From positions 20,460,001 to 20,524,000 of the forward strand of contig NC_088679.1 in the NCBI RefSeq assembly GCF_950023065.1: a DNA stretch of 64,000 nucleotides, in the 5' to 3' direction. Below are positions 24,101-36,100 of the stretch, in pieces (within the stretch, counting starts at the first letter, position 1; the number at the start of each line of letters is the position of its first letter). The DNA is from Planococcus citri (Eukaryota; Arthropoda; Insecta; Hemiptera; Pseudococcidae). The notes under the pieces were generated by a model that saw only the letters and a program-made list of their open reading frames with translations, was not told the origin of the DNA and made no database searches. Both the position numbers and the translations under genes were made by a program.

Positions 24101-27100
24101 TCTGTTTGTTAATTTAAATCCTTGCAAATTTACCTAGTCATAATTAACATGAACTCAAAAAAATCAAAAATTCTCTTCGCCTGAAAAAGAAAAGAACTTC
24201 ATTATCAACCAAATAAATCCACCAAACTGGTTTCTGCACCAATGTTCCAGGCATTAGGCATCAATGTTGCAACGTCACGAAGCAATGTTACTTCATTATC
24301 AACCAAATAAACCCACCAAACTGGTTTCTGTGCCAATGTTTCAGGCATTAGGCATCAATGTTTCAAGATCATGGGTGAAGGTTTCTTCACCCACCAAACT
24401 GGTTTCTGTGCCAATGTGTCGTATCAGACATTAAGCATCAATGTTGTAAGGTTACAAGTCTACGTTGCTGGATTATCAACAAAATAAACCCACCAAACTG
24501 GTTTCCACACATTTTTCCAACATATTTTTGATGCTTTTTCATGCAATTTTTGTGACTTTCTCTTCAAAATTCCGTCATTGTTGATTTCTCATTGCAACAA
24601 TTTTTTATCCAGTTATTGTTACCTACCTACATTTTTTCAAAATTCACAATTTCATTATTTTTTTGGCAATACTTTTTTTTTCGCATTTTCATACCACTTC
24701 ATCAATTGTTTTTTTTGCCCCATAGTACAACTGAAATTTTAGGACTGTCACCGTTGTTTTATTTTCTTGTTTGTACTTTTTGAGTTACTTTAAAGATGTT
24801 TTGTCAAATTCTAATAAAATTTCATTAGATATAAGTATTCACTGTTTGGCAATTATTTCCATTGATTTTTTTGGTTTTTGTGTGTTTTTAAATCATTTTA
24901 AACGTATTTTTATCAGGTTTTCATACAATTTTTGTCAATTTTTTTTCAAACCTTTATCATTGTTTGATGATTTTTTCTTTGCAGTAATTTTTATCTGATT
25001 AAACGCAGATCTGATAGATGAGACCTGATTGGATCTGGCCTGATCAAAACAATTGTTTTTCCTCGTGTTGTTTAATTTTACAGAAATTTCATCAGTTTCT
25101 GACATCAGGGCTGTCGAGAGGGAGAGGGGGGTAAAGAGGTCAGTTTACCCCATGTTTGCGCTTTCTGAAGGGCCTGGCAAAAGAAGGACCTGTGATGAAA
25201 AAAGAACTGTTCTCCTTTCAGAATACTTCGATTTAGGTTCGTCTCTAGAAATGGTACCAAATTATATTTTCCCCAGGCCCACATTGCTCTGGTTTCTAGA
25301 AATTCAAGTTGGTACAACGATTTCCAATTTTTAAAAAAATCTCGTTTCGACGAAGGAACCACTTTTATGCATTTTTTGTCGTATTTCGTCCAATTTGTAT
25401 GTTGAAGTTACATGATTATGTATAATTGATATTCTTGGATCTATACATGTACATGTTTTTTGGAAAATTGGGGGATTTCAAAAAACTCCAGGAAAAATTT
25501 TGTACCCCTGACTTCAACCATCACTTTTCTACTGGCGTTTCAAATTTTGAAATCTACATCAAACCCCCTCCCCCAAAAATGTTGAAAAAAATTTCCCACA
25601 AATTTTTATCGAATCCTCCTTCGCAATTTTCAAAAGAAAGAAAGTCAAAGACGAGTACCCACTCTTGAATCAATGGGTACCTTACCTATCCAGTGATTTT
25701 GTTTCTTCATTGAACTTTGAAAGTACGCACCTACCTCCTATATTACTGCTTTAAAAAATGCTTACCTTCAACTCAATATTTTCAATTAACCAGTACGGTA
25801 GACAAGGTTCTAGAACAGCGACTGTTGACGACGATATGAAAACAGCTCCCAATATCGTTAAAATAAAACCATCTTCTAATAAACCACATATACTGCACCA
25901 TTTGGAATCACCAATTGCTAGATAGCAATTACTATCGAACTGAAATAAATACAACGAATGTTGTTTTTAATATCGAAGACTATAATGCATAGGTACAGGT
26001 ATAATCGAGTAAAACCGAGCACACAAGCATATGGAAAAATAAAATCCAATGCTCTACGAGAGCAAAAAAAAAATCGATATTCCCATACATTACGACAAAA
26101 CATAAAAATATTTTATCATGTTACCAAAGACACGCCTTTACAGCATCGTATAACAAAAAAGACAGAATTTTCATAACAGCCAAATTCCACCCTCTGGTTT
26201 ATAATATTCGTAATAATAATTCTATTTTTAAAAAACACAACAACAATACCGCCAAAATAAATTCTACTAGACTGCCACAAACCATTTGAATATTGTACCA
26301 CATTAGGCTTCGCCTCATTTTAGCTGTTTTTATGTTGGAAAAATTTGACTTTCAGATTACTTACTTACCCAGAGTTTATAGAGAATCTCGGAGAAATTTA
26401 TCATTCATGTTAATTATTCCGTCAGCTTTCGCCAAGTTAAACTATACGTAGGAAGACGAATTGATAACTTTTCAAAAACAATTTTTATCCTAAAGCTCGG
26501 CTTTATTGGTTTTATTAGACCTAATACCCACACAGGCAACGAGAAAGTTGCCGAATATCACATCCCAGTCGAGATATTTCCAAAATCCCTTTTAAAGGTC
26601 AAAATCAAAGCTAATAAAACCAATAAAACCCAGGTGGCAGAAGTTGATAGGATTTCATAGCTGTGGTAAAATTTTCACATTATTTTCTCCGAGAAATAAT
26701 AGGTAGGTACATCGACCTATCTGGTATTACTCGGTTTAGAAATACGAGTACAGTGTTTCACTTTTGAAAATGGAAAACCAATCAGTTCGTTCAGAAACAA
26801 ACTTACCTACATACTAGTGAATGGAGGTTTACGAGGTTTTTCTCGCCATTTACAAAAATACATTTTAATCATCTACAGTAATTAATTATTTAGTAAGACT
26901 AATTTCAACATTTTATGCGATAGAATAAATTTTACACTCGAAAAAAAGATACTTGATGAATTTCAAATTCTAATGGCTAATTTCTTATATTTGAAAAAGA
27001 TACGAAATAGGGGAGGACTTGATAATTTAATTTTTCCGTTGAATTAATCTCCTTTTTTTTTGTTTTAATATTAGGCATAATTTTTTAATTTATATAAGAG

Positions 27101-30100
27101 AAGCTTGATTTTAATATTTATGCGCCCTTTTGATAAATAAAAGAAAAAACAAAAAATTCAAGCCTAAAGTTTATTTACCTGAGCTTTTGCAATCGATCCC
27201 TGGTACAATATGAGCAAGACTTTGAACAGAAAAAATGATTACGAGTGTGTTAGATTTTTATGTAAACATTTTTTAGAACTGACAAAGAAAATAAATATAA
27301 TATTATGTAGACACACAAAAAAAAAAAGAAAGAAAAGTAAGAGTGATAGGAACTTGACAGAGGTGCGCCGCGCTAGTGTCGCCTTGTTTATGATTGGCTG
27401 ATGAAAGGTCCCAGTATTAACATTGGAATGTAATGTTGTGAAAATTGAAGGAAAATTGTTGAAAATTGCTGATAACAACGGGACCTTTCGTTAGTTCCGG
27501 TGTTTTTGACTACCATTTCCTAGAGCGCGACAGTTGTCTTGTCAAATCCCTATTGAACAAGAAAATGGAATTTTCTTCAACTTTACCCAACTTATCATTA
27601 ATCTTTAAATCAATTAAAAATACACACTGGAAAAAGTTTTGGATTGGTCTCACTGAAACGAATTTTGAAAATGTGTCCCTACATTGATCGAAAGGATCTC
27701 TGCATTTTGGTTATTTAATAACAATTTTTTTCGCAACAAACACAGGTTTTAAACAGTGTCTGTCACAATCAATGGATTTGAACAGTGTTTGTTTCAAACA
27801 CTGATTTTAAACAAACACTGGTTTTAAACAGTGTCAAACATGGGTTCTAAACAGTGTCTCTGTCACAAACACCGGATTTGAAGAGTGTCTGTCACAAACA
27901 CTGGTTTTAAGCAGGGTCTGTCTCAAACACTGGTTTTAAACAGTGTCTGTCACAAACACGGGTCTTAAACAGTGTCTGTATCAAACACTGGTTTTAAACA
28001 GCGTCTGTCACAAACCCTGTTTTTAAGCAGTGTCTGTCACAAACACTAGTTTTAAGCAGTGTCTGTCTCAAACACTGGTTTTAAAAAGGTGTCTGTCACA
28101 AACACTGGTTTTAAGCAGTGTCTGTCACAATTACTGGTTTTAAGCAGTGTCTGTCACAAACACTGGTTTTAAGCAGTGTCTGTCTCAAACACTGGTTTTA
28201 AAAAGTGTCTGTGACAAACACTTGTTTTAAACAGTGTCTGTCACAAACACAGGTTTTAAGCAGGGTCTGTCTCAAACACTGGTTTTAAACAGTGTCTGTC
28301 ACAAACACTGGTTTTAAGCAGGGTCTGTCACAAACACTGGTTTTAAACAGCATATGTCACAAACCCGGTTTTTAAGCAGTGTCTGTCACAAACACTAGTT
28401 TTAAGCAGGGTCTGTCTCAAACAATGGTTTTAAACGGCGTCTCTTTCAAACATGGATTTTAAACGGTGTCTGTCACAAACACTGGTTTTAAACAGTCCCA
28501 AACATGGGTTTTAAACAGTGTCAAACACAGGTTCTAAACAGTGTCTCTGTCACAAAAACCGGATCTGAAGAGTGTCTGTCACAAACACTGGTTTTAAGCA
28601 GTGTCTGTCTCAAACACTGGTTTTAAACAGTGTCTGTCACAAACACTAGTTTTAAGCAGGGTCTGTCTCAAACACTGGTTTTAAACAGTGTCTGTCACAA
28701 ACACTGGTCTTAAACAGTGTCTGTATCAAACACTGGTTTTAAACAGTGTCTGTCACAAACCCTGTTTTTAAGCAGTGTCTGTCACAAACACTAGTTTTAA
28801 GCAGTGTCTGTCTCAAACACTGGTTTTAAGCAGTGTCTGTCACAATTACTGGTTTTAAGCAGTGTCTGTCACAAACACTGGTTTTAAGCAGTGTCTGTCT
28901 CAAACACTGGTTTTAAGCAGTGTCTGTCACAAACACTGGTTTTAAACAGTGTCTGCCTCAAACACTGGTTTTAAGCAGTGTCCGTCTCAAATACTGGTTT
29001 TAAGCAGTGTCTGTCACAAACACTGGTTTGACTGGTTTTAAGCAGTGTCTCACAATTACTGGTTTTAAACAGTGTCTGTCACAAACACTGGTTTTAAGCA
29101 GTGTCTGTCTCAAACACTGGTTTTAAGCAGTGTCTGTCACAAACACTGGTTTTAAACAGTGTCTGCCTCAAACACTGGTTTTAAGCAGTGTCCGTCTCAA
29201 ACACTGGTTTTAAGCAGTGTCTGTCACAAACACTGGTTTGACTGGTTTTAAGCAGTGTCTGTCACAATTACTGGTTTTAAACAGTGTCTGTCACAAACAC
29301 TGGTTTTAAGCAGTGTCTGTCTCAAACACTGGTTTTAAGCAGTGTCTGTCTCAAACACTGGTTTTAAACAGTGTCCGTCACAAACACTGGTTTTAAGCAG
29401 TGTCTGTCTCAAACACTGGTTTGTAACAGTGTCTGTTTCAAAAACTGGAAAATTCAAAAACTATTCAGTAGATTCTAGAATTCGCTCATCCTAACCTCCA
29501 TCAATCGATTTGAAACATTGAATTGTGCGATTAGCCAAATTTCTGATTTCTACTTTAATTTGAACATCTTTTGACTTCTTTTGAATTTTCAAAAATTCGC
29601 CAAGAATGTAGTAGCGGTCCTGAAATTTAACTCGGAAGTGTATTTGTATTTTTTAGTGCTTTTTCAACTTTTTGGCTTCTGAAAATCGCTTGTCTGCCTG
29701 TTTGGGACATTGAGGTCATTAACCCTGCTTTCTGGACTCTCAAGGTCGTTTGTACTCATGTTTGATCAATGAAGGTCAATGACCCATCATTCGGACTATT
29801 CAAGATCGGTTTGTCTTCCAGTCTGTCTGGCCTCTGAAGTTCATTGACACGTCTGGCTGACTCCTCAAGGCCGTCTGTCTTTCAGTACATCCCCTGAAGG
29901 TCACTGACTTGTCATTCTGACCTCCCAAGGTTGTGTGTTGCCATGTCTTATGTCTTTAAGGTCATTGACCCATTTGCCGGACATCTTACGGTCATTGACC
30001 TATATTTCTGACTCATCGAGGTCGCGTCAGTCTGTCTGTTTGTCTGTCTGGCTTCTGAAAGTCATTAACCCATCTATTTGACTTCTCAAGGTTGACCTCT

Positions 30101-33100
30101 AAAGGTCGTTCGTCTTCCTATCTGTCCTCTTAAGGTCATTGACCCATCTGTCTGGCCTCTCAAAGTAATCTCTACACCTGCCTGGTTCCTCTCAATGTCA
30201 TCTCTACACTTGTCTGGCCTCTTAAGGGGATTATCTAGTCTTTCTGAGTTCTCAAGGTTGTCTTTCTGTCTCAAGGTCGTCTTTCTGACTTCTCAAGGTT
30301 ATCTTTCTGTCTCAAGGTTGTCTTTAAGGTCGCCTTTCTGTCTGCCTGCCCTCTGAAGGCCAATTAGCGAACTGTCTGATGGCCTGTTCCCTTGAGGCCA
30401 TCGACCCGACGTCTGGATTCTCAAGGTCGTCTGTCGCCCTGTTGTCTGTCTGCCTTATTCCCAAAGGCATTGACCTGCCAGGCTCAAGGTCGTCCGTCTG
30501 CCTAACTGCTTGCTTGTTGTTTAGATTATCAAGAAGTGCCATAAAAAAGCCATACTAGTCAACTTCACTAGCTTCGGTCAAATAGGCAATCAACACATTC
30601 ATGTGTGCTTAAATTTATTTCGACAAAATTTATAGCATTTTTTGGGGAAATAAAATTTTTGAAAAATTGTTGGAAGCATCAATAGCAAACTAAAACCATT
30701 TCAAAAAGACTCAGCGTGTTGAAATTGGAATAAAAGGTTAATTGTAGCTTTGTGCGTCCTTGGGTACATTTTTATGAAAATTTCAACATTAAAAAATCTG
30801 CTGGAAACTCCAAATATGCTCAAAATGGTTCGAAACCGTTTCCATTCAATTTTGAGAGTCGAAAAATATGGTGTAAATCAAATTTCAGCTTCCTTCGTCA
30901 ATTTTTTGAAATTTTGATTTTTTTTCATTTTTTGTGAATATTTTATTTTTAAAAATTCACTAAAAAAATCTAAAAATGCACTTAGACCTCTGAAACTTTG
31001 TCTGCGATGATGTATTTTTTTCATGCTCTCTCAATTTAGTTTTTTCCGGTTCAAAACTTTTTTTTGTCAGCCACATTTGAAAACTTTACCTTATTACATA
31101 CAAGGATAAGATAAGAATCAACTGAAGAAGACAAAATGATTCAATGGGCAAAATCGTTCATTTTTCAGAACAATTTGCATCTCTTAATACTTAAAAGTGG
31201 AAAACAATAACTCTCTTTTTTAAAAAAAGGTGAAAGACTATAATCCTATACCATATGCTAGAGCATTTTTAATCTCTTATTATCGAAGAAAACACCTCGG
31301 TTGTTATAAACTTATCCAAACATCGCATCACAGCCCACACATCGTCGTAGCCTAAAACCACTTCAGGGAAGTTTACCTACAGTTATTCGGTGTTCAGAAA
31401 GTATTAGGTATTTGGCAATATCCCGAAACTATTTCAGCAACCAACAAGAAGCAACTCAGCAATTATTAAATTTAAGGTCAGGCTATTAGGAATCATGGGA
31501 CATTGCGTACAAATAGCTTAAGTAGGTATTCGTTAAATGGACCCAAATATGTATTAACTTTGGAGTTACTCTAAACAGATGGAAGGTATTATCTAAAATA
31601 ACTCGGATTTATGAAATATGTAGATACGTTGAAAATAGACTCAGTTTATCCTCCCTCACTTAGAAAGATCGATACAGATTAAACATCGTCGTTACCATAC
31701 TCGAGTATATTTTATTCAACTTCAACTCTTATTCTTATTCCCTCACGAAACAATATGGATTTCACGAAGGATTTGTAAAATAAATATGGACTGTGAATAC
31801 CTACCTTACCTATATCCATCTCAGTGAAATTTCCTGCTTAATCAAAATTCAGAGCTTATTCCACCGCATATATCTAGGTACCCAAAGTATATAGGTATAA
31901 AATTACATACCTATATTCGTTAATATTGCTAATCCGGTTACTACGAACGGTGTTGATTTTCCGAGTAAATTATACGTAAATGCTCCAAATGAATAACCAA
32001 CAAGGATACCCAGAGCTTCGCTGCTTAAAATTATTCCCATGTATTTGCTCCTTGAATTTTCATCTTGGTAGAATATCTTCGCACAAATACACATTCCTGC
32101 CATAGCATAAAAATTAAGAATGACGAAAATTTCTGAAAAATGTTGGTAATTATTACCTACTAACGTAGGTAAGGTAAGTATTTATCTACTTCGAACCAAT
32201 CAAAACTTATTACCCGATATTGTAATCATAATGGACGCAATACCATGTAATCCTCTACAAAGTATCAGCACGATGAAACTATTTCCAAAAGCAAACGCTA
32301 TAAAATAATAATAAAAATATATAAGGATTAATTACTTATATCTAGATATACCTTCGTATCCCAAGTTGGTTTTGATATAATAACGAAGATTAAGTTTCCA
32401 ATAAGTAAATAGAATGTGTTGCATATAGAAAGCTGTGATACCTTTACCTACCGAAGTTTACCCTCTATTTTATGTACAAGTATGTACAGAGACAGGCACC
32501 TTTTGCTGCACCTCCCTAGACCTAATGCCATTTCACGTGAAAAGGTATAGGCGTTTTAATCTTCGGCAAAATAACAATATGTCGTCGTTAATTTGATACG
32601 ATTTTGAGCTGAAATGCTCAACAATGAAATATACGAAATGGCACGAGGTCAAAGCAACCGTGAAATTATTTATTGGAAAGTAATCGTCGTCGTTTGATAA
32701 GATAACCAAAATACGTATCTCTCTACTAACCGAAAGAAGTCGCTAATAGTATTATGTTGCCTATTAATAACGACACATAATATCCTATTTTCGAAATGAG
32801 CATCGCAACTAGCGGATTTATGGCCAGTTGGATTACCGATTTCGAGGATAATAAAACCGCCGCTTTTTCCGTTTCTGGTGGCAGCATTTTTTTCATTGAT
32901 CTATAAAAATTACGATGGGAAAAATCGAGTGTAAGTAGGCTATATAGAGGCGTATTGTATACTTACTGTGGTCTAATAATTTGCAGAAAAGTCGTAAAAA
33001 AAATTACCGCCGAAAGATTTTTCAGCTTTGCTTACTTATAAACTAGATCCATGTAGTGTTTTGTGGCGCTGGTGTTTGATTGTCGAATATTATCTTCGGA

Positions 33101-36100
33101 GTTTTCAATGGTGTTTAACATATCTGGCAACACTGGTACTGAAAAAATAGGAAAAATGAATTGACCAGTGGGTATTGAAAACGCTTCAGAATTGAGAATT
33201 GATTTAAAGATGAAAAAAAAATCAAAAACATATTTAAAACGTGTGGTTCTAATACCCCTGTTAATTGGTCTCTCCACTCGGGTAATATCACCTAATATGT
33301 GCCAATTTTATCCTTCATCCCCTCCTATGGACAATATGTGAACTATAGTCGCGAAAAAAAAGTCAGCAGAGTTTGACCATATTCAGCCAAAACCTTCATT
33401 TTGAGTTAAAAGTTACTCAGAAAAATTTTTGGCACTGGAGGTGCCCTTTTAGGAGAGCAATAAGCCCTCAAAGAGTGGGCATTTTCGAAAAAAATCACAA
33501 TTCTTTTGTTCTGGTCCTATTCATAATCTCTTTTGGAAAAAATGGCCTGCTTATTTTTGAATAAATTTGTGTTTTGAAAATGTTTTCTCAAAAAAATTTC
33601 AAAAGTTTTTAGATATTTTTCTCAATTTTTTGAAGTTGGTAATAATGACCAAAAAATTGGTACCACTGCGTTTCAAAAAATGTTCCCAATTTTTGGGATG
33701 ATATCGTTCAATATATTGGCATGATTATAGTTCGAAATTTTTGCGAAGAAAAAATGTCTGAATCATCAATAAGGTACACATGTTTTTTTACATCTGAAAA
33801 CTTACAAAAAATGTTTTCTGCTTTTTAAAAACTTGAAAACAAAATTAGATGAATTCTTGACATCATTTTAGACATTAAAAAACTAAAAAAAATTGTTGAA
33901 TTTTATAAACTTGAAAAAAAAATGAATGAATCGCTAAAATTATGGCAAACTTCAAAAAATGACTTTCTGAAATTTTGTAAGTCTTAAAAAAATTGGAATT
34001 CCAAGCCTTGAGTTAAGCAAGAATTACTCAATGATTTAAAACTTTTCTTTGCAGATGAAATTTCAGCCTCATTCTTACATTCTAATCCTTGAATTGAATG
34101 TGGTCCATTTTCGTCAGAACAGGCAGAGACGCAGGCAGAGCATTTCAAAGGGGGGGGGTTGATGTTTAAAGTGCAACTTCTTTTCAAATTTTTTATTTTT
34201 ATATACTCATAAGTGGTAGGTTAAAAACAAACATTCCATTGTTTTCCTCCCTAATCGATTCGTTTGTTGTGGGTTCAGCAGATCTTTGTATTTACAGTCC
34301 TGAAAAAATTTCTGGGTGTAATTTATAAAAAAAGTTCAAAATGAAATCCAGCATTTTAAAACTTTGATTCAAATACAATTTCTCAAAATCTGTTCCCGAA
34401 AGTTCAAATTTAAAATTTTTTTCTGAGCCAAAGGAGAAGGTGGGATTTTTTTATGTTGAAACCCCCAAAACTAGTATTGACTCACTTCCTCCATAATGGA
34501 TGATGAAAATTAGGAACCTTTTCTCCCACTTCTGTCTGATTTGCAATGGAAGAGTAATTTTTCAATTTTTATAGGATGAGGGGGAGGGGACGTGTCATAA
34601 AAGTTTTGCTTGGAAAAGGGATTAGGTACATTCAAAAAAACTTCTTCAATAGAAATTTTAATTTTTGAACAATACTTAGTACCAATTTCATTTAATCCAT
34701 TTCTTTATTCAAATATTGGACGAGACCTGTTTGTTGAGTGCCAACACTGTTTGTGAGCCGAGGAAGGGTTTTTCTTGAAGGGAAATTATTCAGAGAAATT
34801 CCACTACGAAGGGAAGAATTTTTTAAAAAATGCAATTTTTCATCTTTTTTGATTTTTCCAACTTTTGGAGGCCTTTATACGAAAGAATCAGCATTAAAAT
34901 GATGACCTGAGAGAGCTTGCATCTAGAAAATGGAGTTATTAAGAATAAAATTCTGACATAGAAACGAAATGTTTTCAAATTTTTCATCGAATTTGATTTA
35001 TTCAATTTTTAAATTTTTTTTTAACTTCGAGAGTATCGAAAGACTATACAGAATAAATGCATACGAAAATTTTTCGATAAAACTTTGTAAATAACTTTTC
35101 AGATTAGGAACAAAAAAAATGCAAAGAATAAAGAAAAATAAACTTGAGGGGCTTTGTAATACACGAGGACTTTTTTTTTTGTGAAAAGTGCATTATTTTA
35201 GAAATTCTGATGCATAAATCAGGAATTTTTAAATGAATGGATTTTTTCATTTTTTAAAATTTTTATTACGTAAGTATAATATATTATTTATTTTAAAAAA
35301 AGAAATATAATACGAATCAATTGTAGTGACCTGTCTATTACATTTTTGAAAAGATATCGATTCGGTGTCTGCTCAAAACCACTTATCTGAATTATTATTC
35401 CATGCAAATTACCATTCGAAGACAAATACACACAATATTCGATTCAAATTTGCTCATAAAATAGTCACGATCAGAATTCCACTCGAATAAGGCATAAACA
35501 CACATATCTTTATCTATGCATGTAAAAGGGACCTATTGAGAATTCTTTCCCATGTGTGATGTAAGATATGTATACTCAGCCTATATACAAATGCATAAGT
35601 TTAAGTATACCTATACTACTACAAATCACGAGAGTTCGTCTTATGCTAGAATGAACCAATTCCAACTTGATATTTGCATTTAACTTCAAGTATAGGATTC
35701 ATTCGAGTACGAAATTCGTTTGAAATCTGATGAGAATACTTACCAACTGAACTCAACAGTACGTTATTTAGAAACATGGATAAATATATGACTAGAATTG
35801 AAACGTACAAAGCTCCATTCAGTCGTGTTACTCGTTTCACAGTATCTAAAAAAATGAAAAAAAAAACCCACAACGATTAATAAACAGGCAATTTATGAAT
35901 ACCTACCCGTAAAAATACACGACGAGGCTTTTATGCAAAATGAGCAACTTCGTAAGTAGGTAAGGTTCCTAACAAAACTTTTTCGGGAATGCTTAAAAAT
36001 TACAAAATTTCACCTCCTCTTTTGAGGGGGGGTTCGGGTTATAAAGCAGGCGATTTCGTTAAAGAATGTTGTCAAATTAAACAACGCGCCGTCTTACCCC

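Larger units (their letters stand above)
21775..24530. repeat. 94-bp minisatellite array interrupted by three transposons
   Basis: Units of 94 bp marked by AAACCCACCAAACTGGTTTC (starts near 21820, 21914, 22008, 22102) continue at about 24210-24520 after the interrupting elements at 22170-22803, 22828-23104 and 23433-24037. It lies in SLC18 intron 8. Each unit also carries TTCATTATCAACCAAATA and a GGCATTAGGCATCAATGTT segment. Confidence 0.9.

Noticed and set aside
27735..29455. CRISPR-like appearance of the 29-bp array
   Set aside because: There are no unique spacers; the units are directly contiguous and the surrounding genes are eukaryotic.
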